Of a DNA stretch of 8,619 nt, positions 1 through 5,779 are shown one piece after another. Source of the DNA: Treponema sp. (GTDB taxonomy: Bacteria > Spirochaetota > Spirochaetia > Treponematales > Treponemataceae); the NCBI GenBank assembly GCA_017622055.1, contig JAGARY010000406.1, positions 1-8,619 on the forward strand, written 5' to 3'. The position numbers were made by a program, and so were the translations under genes. Within the stretch, counting starts at the first letter, position 1; each line of letters begins with the position of its first letter. The notes below the pieces were generated by a model. It made no database searches. It was given only the letters and a program-made list of their open reading frames with translations, and was not told where the DNA came from.

Positions 1-392
1 TCTCTTAAACTAATATCAGTAAGAGTAGTTATTTGTCCAATTAATTGTAAATCTGTAAGTTTATTTTGTCTTGCGATGCCTATTGCTGTTAATTTAGTTA
101 AGTTGGTAATTGGCTCTAGGCTTATCATCTTTCCTGGATAAATAGAAAGAATTTCTAAATTTTTAAGGCGTTCTATTCCTGCAAGTGTTTTTACCCTTCC
201 ATATTTGCCATTCACAACTAAACGATTAACATTAAGTAAATCTTCTTCTGTTAATTCGTTTTTTTCAAGTTGCTTACAAATTATCTTTTCCATTTTTGGA
301 TTTTCTGGAATCATTCCTAATTTGTATTTTGGACGTACAAAGAGCAAAATAATTATAAGTAAAATGCAGATAATGATTATTTTTTTTATCAT
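1..392 (-). CDS. Membrane-anchored leucine-rich-repeat protein, 3' end cut by window edge
   Basis: The first 130 codons are present; the C-terminus lies beyond base 1. Residues 3-19 are almost purely Ile/Leu/Val/Phe after MIKK, then Arg-Pro-Lys. This reads as an uncleaved signal anchor or signal peptide, with no good lipobox. From about residue 56 the protein has internalin-type repeats of about 22 residues: LAGIERLKNLEILSIY, LEPITNLTKLTAIGIA and LQLIGQITTLTDISLR. Such repeats usually make curved protein-binding surfaces, so an exposed or periplasmic binding role is likely; the ligand is unknown. The ATG at 392-390 lies 4 nt after the stop of the upstream gene (397) and has no convincing Shine-Dalgarno, so translation is probably coupled to that gene. 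The LRR call is firm; the function is not known. Confidence 0.8.
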   Translation of the reverse strand, partial: MIKKIIIICILLIIILLFVRPKYKLGMIPENPKMEKIICKQLEKNELTEEDLLNVNRLVVNGKYGRVKTLAGIERLKNLEILSIYPGKMISLEPITNLTKLTAIGIARQNKLTDLQLIGQITTLTDISLR

Positions 393-396
393 AATT

Positions 397-975
397 TTAA
401 TAATTAAAACCCCATAATTTTAAAGACATAAGATTAGGAAGGTTTTCCGTACCTTTTATTGCTTTAAATTTTGAAAAACCATCTGAAGTTACTTCAAGTT
501 CCTTTATATCTTTTTTTACAAAAATAACATACTTTTTTTTGTTAGTGATTATTTCAATTTTTACTTTGTCATTATTAGTAATAATTTCCTTACTTGGTTC
601 CCAGGCATAGAAAATTTGTTTTTCTTCTGGTTTTCCAAGATATACTCTACATTTTGTACCACATTCTTTTTGTGTATTTAAAAATAAAAAAGTTTCATCG
701 GCTAGTTTTGTATTAGCACTAATTCCAAGGCATATATTGTCTTCGCCTATTCTATAATAGCATTCCAGAAAAGCAATTCCATTTTCCAGTCTTGAAAGAC
801 CTAACGTTGTTATTCCTTCATATTTTCCAAAAACTTCCTTTTCAATTATGATATTTTCACTTTCTTTTTTGTTTATAGTTAGTGTTTTATAATTTGTAGA
901 AAAATTGTCCTCAGCATAAATGAAAATAAAACTACATAGGAAATAAAACAAAAATATCTTCTTTTTATCTAACAT
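397..975 (-). CDS. Exported protein of unknown function, paralogue of the gene at 1025-1603
   Basis: I do not recognise a named family. The protein is 192 aa from the ATG at 975. Lys-rich residues 3-6, a hydrophobic core to about residue 20 and the site IYA|ED make a good Sec signal peptide. The body is polar and probably beta-rich. It shares a conserved block with its neighbour: CLGI near residues 82-85, then GTKC (106-109), VYL, EKQ, FY and WEP (125-127). The tail (about 159-190: IKELEV, then GTENLPNLMSLKLWGF) resembles one or two LRR units, matching the LRR gene immediately downstream. A TTG at 981 is an alternative start: GAGGA at 987-991 is 5 nt from TTG but 11 nt from the ATG. Both codons are conserved in the paralogue, which is also 192 aa from the equivalent ATG. 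It is the middle gene of the cluster, about 50 nt after the previous stop. Confidence 0.75.
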   Translation of the reverse strand: MLDKKKIFLFYFLCSFIFIYAEDNFSTNYKTLTINKKESENIIIEKEVFGKYEGITTLGLSRLENGIAFLECYYRIGEDNICLGISANTKLADETFLFLNTQKECGTKCRVYLGKPEEKQIFYAWEPSKEIITNNDKVKIEIITNKKKYVIFVKKDIKELEVTSDGFSKFKAIKGTENLPNLMSLKLWGFNY

Positions 976-1024
976 AATCAATCGTTTCCTCTATTAATAA
1001 AAAAAGTTGAATCAACACTTTCTA

Positions 1025-1603
1025 TTATTTTTTATGTTTGAAACCTACATAGTTTATTTTTTTTAATTCAGGAAATTTGTCTAATCCTTTTATGGATATA
1101 AGCTCGGGCATTCCCCCAACATTCAATTCCAATTCCTTTATCCCGCTTTTTATCATAATCTGATAAGTACCTTGAGAAGTTTTTATTGTGATTAGTTCTT
1201 TCTTTGAATCATTCATGGAATCTGATGTGGGTTCCCATAAATAAAAAACTTGCTTTTCTGTAGGTCTTGATAAATATACAATACATTTTGTTCCAATCTC
1301 TTTTTCTGCATTAATATAGCAAATAGCTTTTTCTTGTATTCCATTAAAAGCTTTTATTCCTAAACATATATACTCATCATCAATTTTATAGAAATATTGC
1401 TTAAAATGAACTCCTTTTTCTGTACTGCTAATTGCAAAGTAGTTTTGAATGTCATAATCTTCAGATAATTCATTATTAATTAAATTATAACAATCTTCAC
1501 TTCTATTAATTTCAAAAATCTTATAGTTTTCCCCATACAAAAAAAGTGAAATAAATAGAAATAAGAGAAAAGAACATAAGTACTTTATTTTTTTACCTAA
1601 CAT
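1025..1603 (-). CDS. Exported protein of unknown function, first long gene of the LRR cluster
   Basis: The 192-aa product has a signal peptide: MLGKKIKYLC, then a Leu/Phe-rich core to about residue 22, with cleavage near YG|EN. It aligns end to end with the product of 397-975, sharing CLGI, GTKC (104-107), VYL, PTEKQ, FY, WEP and an IKELEL tail followed by an LRR-like GLDKFPELKKINYVGF. The two therefore arose by tandem duplication and have diverged substantially. The start is uncertain: ATG 1618, TTG 1609 and ATG 1603 are in frame. ATG 1618 has a purine-rich CAGGG only one base before it, too close to serve as a Shine-Dalgarno. TTG and ATG 1603 sit in a nearly identical 20-base block in both paralogues, so I prefer ATG 1603. 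This start overlaps the stop of a 16-codon ORF (1593-1643), suggesting translational coupling. No enzyme motif is visible; a secreted or surface role is inferred. Confidence 0.75.
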   Translation of the reverse strand: MLGKKIKYLCSFLLFLFISLFLYGENYKIFEINRSEDCYNLINNELSEDYDIQNYFAISSTEKGVHFKQYFYKIDDEYICLGIKAFNGIQEKAICYINAEKEIGTKCIVYLSRPTEKQVFYLWEPTSDSMNDSKKELITIKTSQGTYQIMIKSGIKELELNVGGMPELISIKGLDKFPELKKINYVGFKHKK

Positions 1604-1643
1604 AATCAATTTTACCATCCCTGTTTATATCAAGAGCTTCCAT
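1593..1643 (-). CDS. 16-codon leader ORF encoding an EF-hand/dockerin-type loop
   Basis: The ORF encodes MEALDINRDGKIDYVR and ends with TAA at 1595-1593. It has the best Shine-Dalgarno of the cluster, AGAGAGG at 1651-1657, 7 nt from its ATG (1643-1641). Residues DINRDGKID match the DxNxDGxID calcium-loop pattern of EF-hands and dockerin repeats exactly. The stop codon lies 5 nt inside the next CDS (start ATG 1603), a typical coupling arrangement. The last codons (IDYVR, stop) fall in DNA also conserved before the paralogue at 397-975. It may be a leader peptide that delivers ribosomes to the weakly initiated gene behind it, or a remnant of a longer calcium-binding protein. At this length a chance ORF cannot be excluded. 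Confidence 0.45.
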   Translation of the reverse strand: MEALDINRDGKIDYVR

Positions 1644-1650
1644 TGTTTTA

Positions 1651-1689
1651 CCTCTCTTTTTGTTCAATTTTCTTTGTTGCTGCAAAGAG
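1651..1689 (-). promoter_or_regulatory. Possible SD-masking hairpin in the leader of the LRR cluster
   Basis: On the minus-strand RNA, CUCUUU (1689-1684) is complementary to AAAGAG (1659-1654), which overlaps the AGAGAGG Shine-Dalgarno of the leader ORF. The same upstream bases can instead pair locally as UCUUUG/CAAAGA (1688-1683 with 1676-1671, six-base loop), which would free the Shine-Dalgarno. A further CCUUU/AAAGG hairpin lies just upstream (1700-1712). Competing pairings of this sort could control translation. The stems are short and AT-rich, so this is a weak call. Confidence 0.25.
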
Positions 1690-1710
1690 TGGGCTTTTTC
1701 CTTTAACAAA

Positions 1711-1801
1711 GGTTATCTATATTTTCTAAACTTTTTCCCTACTTGTAAACCTCTTTTTTACAAAAGTAACCGAAGTTACGCAAAATAACCTTGGTTATTT
1801 T
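1711..1801. promoter_or_regulatory. Cluster of RTAACC half-sites, candidate operator between divergent genes
   Basis: RTAACC occurs four times: GTAACC at 1766-1771, ATAACC at 1785-1790, and its complement GGTTAT at 1793-1798 and 1711-1716. Two copies form a perfect inverted repeat, AAAATAACC (1782-1790), TT, GGTTATTTT (1793-1801). Another lies in GTAAC-CGAA-GTTAC (1766-1779). The cluster sits between the leftward LRR cluster and the rightward HTH gene, upstream of the TTGACA at 1824. This is the expected place for an operator used by the divergent regulator. Binding is inferred only from the repeats and their position. Confidence 0.4.
1766..1779 (-). repeat. Small inverted repeat giving a cUUCGg tetraloop on minus-strand RNA
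   Basis: Read on the minus strand the sequence is GTAAC-TTCG-GTTAC, a 5-bp stem whose loop is the unusually stable C(UUCG)G tetraloop, followed by TTTTGT. If transcription toward 1618 starts upstream of 1780, this would be a stable hairpin in the 5' leader. It could equally be just a DNA operator. The stem is short for a Rho-independent terminator and no minus-strand gene lies upstream to terminate. Confidence 0.3.
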
Positions 1802-1823
1802 TTTAAGAAAACATCATTTTCTA

Positions 1824-1852
1824 TTGACAAACAAAAATTGTTTTTAGAAAAT
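1824..1852 (+). promoter_or_regulatory. Candidate promoter of the membrane HTH gene
   Basis: A perfect TTGACA -35 hexamer (1824-1829) is followed after 17 bp by GAAAAT (1847-1852), which matches four of six bases of TATAAT. The expected transcription start falls at about 1858-1860, on the ATG itself, so the mRNA may be leaderless. This agrees with the lack of any Shine-Dalgarno before 1859. On the other strand TTGTCA (1830-1825) overlaps the same site and could serve the leftward genes, but its -10 is poor. Confidence 0.4.
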
Positions 1853-1858
1853 ATTTAA

Positions 1859-2653
1859 ATGGAAAAAGTTAGCATTTTTAAACGTTTTTTACCCATACAA
1901 TTTTTGGCTTTTGGCGGGTTCCTTTTATCGTTTTTAGCTTTTTTTTGTAATATTTTTGTTTTAAGCCCATTAATGTCAATTAGTTTTATTCCACAACCAC
2001 AAATTACTATTCCTGTTGTAAATGTTATTTCGTGTATTATTTGTGTACTTGTACTGATTTTTCCAAAAACAATTTTTTTTCAATATGCGGTATTAATTAT
2101 TCAATCTGTAATGACTTCTTTTATGGGATACGTTGGTCTTAGTGTTTTTCTGTTTTCTTTATTTTTAATTATTTTTTCTATTAATTCCTCTTTGGCAACA
2201 AAAAATCAAAAAATACATTTCTTGATTTTTTATATTGTTTATATTTTTGTTTTATGTGGAAGCATCCCTTTTGGAATTGATCATTTTTTAGTTGCTCTTG
2301 GAATAACTATTTTTAGTGGGGCTGCATTTATTTTTTTATACAAGCTTTTTATGGAAAAAGTAAAAAGCGAAATTCCTTTAATAAATTACAAAGCATTTAT
2401 CTCTCCAACAATAAAACTTCCCGAACCAGGCCAAACAGTTCATCTAAAAGATTTTGATTTGTCAGAACGTCAAATAAACATTTTGTATGAAATCATTGTA
2501 AAAAATAAATCTTATGGTCAAATATCGCAAACAGAAAATCTTTCAACCTCTCTTATAAAAAAAGAAACAAGTTTTATTTTAGAATATTTTGGTTGCAAAA
2601 ACATAAACACACTCAAACTTGTATTTGCGCATTTTGTTGTTGCAAAAGAGTAA
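1859..2653 (+). CDS. Membrane-bound transcriptional regulator with LuxR/GerE-like HTH
   Basis: The 264-aa protein has about six hydrophobic helices (roughly residues 12-38, 50-68, 71-86, 89-108, 119-137 and 142-165) and then a soluble C-terminal region. Residues 200-258 resemble a LuxR/GerE helix-turn-helix: the opening LSERQINILYEII corresponds to the family's LTxRExEVL start, followed by YGQISQTENLSTSLIKKETSFI (recognition region) and LEYFGCKN, like the family's LxKLGVxN. The match is divergent but the order is right. The protein could sense an envelope or membrane signal directly; no ligand-binding domain is recognisable. There is no Shine-Dalgarno before the ATG. It diverges from the LRR cluster across a spacer rich in inverted repeats, so control of that cluster and of itself is a reasonable inference. 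It converges on yhhQ with 16 nt between the stops. Confidence 0.7.
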   Translation: MEKVSIFKRFLPIQFLAFGGFLLSFLAFFCNIFVLSPLMSISFIPQPQITIPVVNVISCIICVLVLIFPKTIFFQYAVLIIQSVMTSFMGYVGLSVFLFSLFLIIFSINSSLATKNQKIHFLIFYIVYIFVLCGSIPFGIDHFLVALGITIFSGAAFIFLYKLFMEKVKSEIPLINYKAFISPTIKLPEPGQTVHLKDFDLSERQINILYEIIVKNKSYGQISQTENLSTSLIKKETSFILEYFGCKNINTLKLVFAHFVVAKE

Positions 2654-2669
2654 ATGCTTTTGAATTGTA

Positions 2670-3371
2670 TTACTCCGCTTTTTTCCCAATTTTTCTTGCC
2701 AAATACAAAAATGGTGTGTCTAAAATTGATGTAAAAACGTAAATTAAATAGCCACCAAAAATTGCAGAAACTAAAGTTTTTGTTGGGAAAACGCCGTAAA
2801 ATGCCACTACATTAAACAAAACTGTGTTTATAAATTGAGCAACTAAGGTTGAAACATTGTTGCGAATCCATAGGAATTTTTGTTTGGAGTTTGATTTTTT
2901 TTCTGTTAGATTCCATAAAAAATGATATGACCAAACGTCGTAAAGTTGGCTAATGGCGTATGCAGAAAGGCTTGCTAGCATAACACGGGGTGTGTTAGAA
3001 AAAATTGTTTTGATTGCAGGAGCAAAGGTGTCGTTTTGCGAAGGATTATACAAAAACCAAGATTGGGAAATTAAAATAAAGACAACGTTTGTAAGAAGTC
3101 CTAGTTTTACGCATTTTGAAGCTTCTTTTTTTCCGTATAGTTCGCTGCAAATATCGGTGGCAAGAAAGGTTGAAGCAAAAATTACGTTTCCCAATGTCAT
3201 TTCCATGCCAAAAGCGTCTACTAAAATTAACACTTCAATATTTGCTGCGATTGTACAAATGACATTCCAACAGTAGATTCCATCTTTTTCAAAAAAGCGA
3301 AAAGTGGCCACAAGTCCGCCAAATAAAACAACAACGGACAAAAGTAAAATAATTTCATTCTGAAAAATCAT
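2670..3371 (-). CDS. yhhQ: YhhQ-family queuosine precursor transporter
   Basis: This 233-aa integral membrane protein is of the VUT/YhhQ (DUF165) family, which imports the queuosine precursors preQ0/preQ1 for tRNA modification. Family marks are the motif TDICSELYGKKEA (residues 72-84), six or so hydrophobic segments, RNNVSTLVAQFINTVLF (170-186) and the conserved ending with DTPFLY (218-223). The length is normal and the protein looks intact. The ATG has a good Shine-Dalgarno, AGGAG at 3378-3382, 6 nt upstream, and that sequence forms the 3' end of a preQ1 riboswitch. The riboswitch supports the substrate assignment independently. The gene follows copA on the same strand with 74 nt between, so some read-through from copA is possible, but the functions are unrelated. 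Confidence 0.93.
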   Translation of the reverse strand: MIFQNEIILLLSVVVLFGGLVATFRFFEKDGIYCWNVICTIAANIEVLILVDAFGMEMTLGNVIFASTFLATDICSELYGKKEASKCVKLGLLTNVVFILISQSWFLYNPSQNDTFAPAIKTIFSNTPRVMLASLSAYAISQLYDVWSYHFLWNLTEKKSNSKQKFLWIRNNVSTLVAQFINTVLFNVVAFYGVFPTKTLVSAIFGGYLIYVFTSILDTPFLYLARKIGKKAE

Positions 3372-3377
3372 GAATGT

Positions 3378-3420
3378 CTCCTAGTTTTTTTTATAGACAG
3401 GATGGGTTTCGAACTGTCTT
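3378..3420 (-). ncRNA. PreQ1 riboswitch, class I, controlling yhhQ
   Basis: The minus strand reads AGACAG (3419-3414), a loop of TTCGAAACCCATC, then CTGTCT (3400-3395), which pairs perfectly with the first arm. An A-rich tail (TATAAAAAAAACTAGGAG) runs to 3378. This matches the class I preQ1 aptamer: a short P1 stem, a loop with conserved C residues, and a downstream A-rich strand ending in the bases that form the P2 pseudoknot. It closely parallels the Bacillus subtilis queC-operon aptamer (tail ATAAAAAACTAAGG). The terminal AGGAG is the yhhQ Shine-Dalgarno and can pair with the C-rich loop (CCC, 3406-3404), so ligand binding should block translation initiation. No separate terminator is seen. 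The cognate gene encodes a precursor transporter, as expected. Confidence 0.88.
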
Positions 3421-3445
3421 TGACGCAGATTACAACGTTTTGGTT

Positions 3446-5701
3446 CTAATAAATTTTTGCAAAGTTCAATCTTAACGAATTTGTTACTACGCAAAAACTG
3501 CTTAGGCTCATTGCGGCGGCGCCAATCATTGGGTTCAATATTATTCCAAATGGCAAAAATAAGCAACCAGCTGCCAAGGGAATGCAAATTATGTTGTAAA
3601 TAAATGCCCAGAACAAATTTTGTTTTATGTTTCTTAAAGTTTTTTTGCTCAAAGTGATTGCCGCAGGAACATCTAAAAGTGTGTTTTTCATTAAAACAAT
3701 GTCGGCGGCGTCAATTGCAACATCTGTTCCAGCACCAACAGCAATTCCACAATAAGCAGTGGCAAGTGCTGGAGCGTCATTAATTCCGTCTCCAACCATA
3801 GCAACTTTTGAATTTTCAGAAAGCTTTGAAACTTGATTTGCTTTTTCTTCTGGCAAAATATTTGCAACTACGTTTTCAATTCCAACTTGGCTGGCAATTT
3901 CTTTTGCTGTAATTGGATTATCCCCAGTGAGCATAACAACGTTTATATTCATCTGTTTAAGAACGGAAATTGCTTTTTTGCTATCATTTTTGATTGTGTC
4001 TGCCACAAGAATTGCCCCAAGCAAATCGCCATCTTTTACAAAATAAAGGGGAGTTTTTCCTTTTGCTGCAAGTTTTTCGCATTTATTGTGAATTTCCGAA
4101 ACTTCCGGATTAATTTTCTTTACAATTTTTGTAGAAACAAAATCCCATTTTCCAGCAACATATTCAGAATTTTCAAAATAACCAGAAATTCCTTTTCCAC
4201 CAAAAGATTTAAAATTTTCTATGTTTTGTGCCACAAGATTTTTTTCTTCGGCATTTTTTACAATTGCTTTTGCCAAAGGATGTTCACTTTTAATTTCTAA
4301 GTTTAATGCAATTTGCAAAAGTTGATTTTCTGTAAGACTTGAAGAAGGAACAAAATCTGTTACAACAGGAGTTCCGCTTGTAATTGTTCCAGTTTTATCA
4401 AAAACAACAGTATTAATTTTTCCCGCAGTTTCCAAACTTTGAGCTGTTTTGAATAAAATTCCGTTTTTTGCACCTTTTCCGTTTCCAACCATAATTGCCA
4501 CAGGAGTTGCTAATCCCAAAGCACAAGGACAACTAATTACCAAAACGCTAATTCCACGAGCCAAAGCAAAATCTACAGTTTGTCCAACTAAAATCCAAAT
4601 TACAAAAGTAATAATTGCAATTACAATTATCGATGGAACAAAAATACCACTAACTTTATCTGCAATTTTTGCAATTGGTGCTTTTGAAGAAGACGCATCG
4701 CTTACAAGTTGAATAATTTTGTTGATTGTTGTGTCTTTTCCAACTTTTGTGGCTTTACATTTTAAAAATCCACTTTGATTTAAAGTTCCGCTGCTTACAT
4801 TACAGCCAATTTCTTTTTCTACAGGAAGACTTTCACCAGTCAAAGCCGATTCATCAATTGTAGAAGAACCTTCAATTACAATTCCGTCCACTGGAATTAA
4901 TTCCCCAGGTTTTACAACAAAAGTATCATCAATTTTTACATTTTCCACAGCTACAGAAACTTCTTTTTGATTTTGAATGATTGTTGCAGTTTGTGGCGAA
5001 AGTTTTATTAATGATTTTAATGCGTCTGTTGTTTTTCCCTTTGAAATTGATTCCAAAAGTTTTCCCACGGAAATCAACACCAAAATCATCGCTGCAGATT
5101 CAAAATACAAGTCGTGAGTTGAAATTTTGTGTCCGCCAAAAGATTTGCCAAAAATCATCAAAATTAGCAAAAAAAGGCTCCAAAAAAAGGAAATTCCAGA
5201 GCCAAGACACACCAAAGTGTCCATATTTGGGGAAAAATGAACAAACCCTTTAAATCCTGTAATAAAAAATTTTTTGTTGATTATTAAAATTATTAATGAA
5301 AAAACTAATTGAACAAAACCAATTACAACAGGCGAACTTATAATCTTAGGAAGCGGAAGCCCAAACATTTGCCCCATGCTAAAGTACATTAAAACTAACA
5401 AAAATCCTGCCGAATAAATTAGGCGTTTTAAAATGGCTTTTGTTTCGGAATTTGATGAAAAATCTTCAAAAGATTGGTCGTTTTTTGCTAAAGTGGCACC
5501 GTATCCCGCATTTTGAACAGTTTTTATTATTTCTTCTGCAAGGGCAGGACCAGTTGTAGTCATAGAATTTGTAAGAAGATTTACGCTGCAAGAAGAAATT
5601 CCTTGCATTTGCGATACCGCTTTTTCTATTTTTGCGGAACAAGCCGCACAGCCCATTCCTTTTATGTCAAATTTTTGACATTTGTTTTCTATATTTTCCA
5701 T
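3446..5701 (-). CDS. copA: Cu(I)-exporting P1B-type ATPase
   Basis: The 751-aa protein is intact. An N-terminal heavy-metal domain carries GMGCAAC (CxxC at residues 18-21). Membrane segments lie near 92-110, 122-141, 162-184, 198-212, 352-373 and 380-403, with two more after 693. Catalytic marks are TGES (288-291) in the actuator domain, the CPC metal site (391-393), the phosphorylated aspartate in DKTGT (435-439), the nucleotide-binding HP (474-475), TGDNP (592-596) and GDGINDAP (637-644). CPC, YN in the seventh helix (702-703) and MSLSS with NSLRL in the eighth (731-735, 741-745) fit the Cu(I)/Ag(I) class (P1B-1). It pumps cytosolic copper outward using ATP. AGGA lies 11 nt before the ATG, rather far. 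It has its own promoter and a 9-bp inverted repeat at the start; no copper chaperone or regulator gene is adjacent. Confidence 0.95.
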   Translation of the reverse strand: MENIENKCQKFDIKGMGCAACSAKIEKAVSQMQGISSCSVNLLTNSMTTTGPALAEEIIKTVQNAGYGATLAKNDQSFEDFSSNSETKAILKRLIYSAGFLLVLMYFSMGQMFGLPLPKIISSPVVIGFVQLVFSLIILIINKKFFITGFKGFVHFSPNMDTLVCLGSGISFFWSLFLLILMIFGKSFGGHKISTHDLYFESAAMILVLISVGKLLESISKGKTTDALKSLIKLSPQTATIIQNQKEVSVAVENVKIDDTFVVKPGELIPVDGIVIEGSSTIDESALTGESLPVEKEIGCNVSSGTLNQSGFLKCKATKVGKDTTINKIIQLVSDASSSKAPIAKIADKVSGIFVPSIIVIAIITFVIWILVGQTVDFALARGISVLVISCPCALGLATPVAIMVGNGKGAKNGILFKTAQSLETAGKINTVVFDKTGTITSGTPVVTDFVPSSSLTENQLLQIALNLEIKSEHPLAKAIVKNAEEKNLVAQNIENFKSFGGKGISGYFENSEYVAGKWDFVSTKIVKKINPEVSEIHNKCEKLAAKGKTPLYFVKDGDLLGAILVADTIKNDSKKAISVLKQMNINVVMLTGDNPITAKEIASQVGIENVVANILPEEKANQVSKLSENSKVAMVGDGINDAPALATAYCGIAVGAGTDVAIDAADIVLMKNTLLDVPAAITLSKKTLRNIKQNLFWAFIYNIICIPLAAGCLFLPFGIILNPMIGAAAMSLSSFCVVTNSLRLNFAKIY

Positions 5702-5737
5702 AGTTAATACATTCCTATTTTAGAATAATATTAACTA
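5701..5737. repeat. 9-bp perfect inverted repeat over the copA promoter and start codon
   Basis: TAGTTAATA (5701-5709) and TATTAACTA (5729-5737) are exact reverse complements separated by 19 bp. One arm covers the -10 hexamer of copA and the other touches the start codon. The predicted transcription start (about 5721) lies between them, so the repeat would not fold in the mRNA and is better explained as a DNA-binding site. It does not resemble the CopY box (TACAnnTGTA). Confidence 0.4.
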
Positions 5738-5756
5738 CAGAAAAATAAAATTTCAA
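5728..5756 (-). promoter_or_regulatory. Sigma-70-type promoter of copA
   Basis: On the minus strand TTGAAA (5756-5751) is followed by exactly 17 bp and then TAATAT (5733-5728), five of six and four of six matches to the consensus hexamers. The expected transcription start is about 5721, giving a leader of roughly 20 nt that includes the AGGA at 5713-5716. Confidence 0.6.
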
Positions 5757-5779
5757 GTGTTTGGCAAGACTAACAAAAG

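Noticed and set aside
205..417. 70-codon plus-strand ORF at the left end
   Set aside because: It is antisense to the LRR gene, whose repeats and signal anchor are unmistakable on the minus strand.
1593..1643. Frameshifted N-terminus of the 1025-1603 protein instead of a separate leader ORF
   Set aside because: Reading past the TAA in the same frame does not give protein resembling either paralogue, and the downstream gene has its own complete signal peptide.
1782..1804. Perfect hairpin followed by a T-run on the plus strand, resembling a Rho-independent terminator
   Set aside because: No plus-strand gene precedes it and the stem is mostly A-T; an operator role in the divergent spacer is more sensible.
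2643..2662. CAAAAG/CTTTTG inverted repeat between the convergent HTH and yhhQ genes
   Set aside because: The 6-bp AT-rich stem with an 8-base loop has no T-run after it on either strand, so it is too weak to call a terminator.
3381..3587. Minus-strand ORF of 68 codons overlapping the copA 3' end
   Set aside because: It is out of frame with copA and runs through the preQ1 riboswitch, so both overlapping sequences are better explained otherwise.
3833..4300. 155-codon ORF on the plus strand inside copA
   Set aside because: It is antisense to a well-conserved region of copA, is Phe/Asn/Cys-rich low-complexity in style, has no SD and matches no family; it is a shadow of the real gene.
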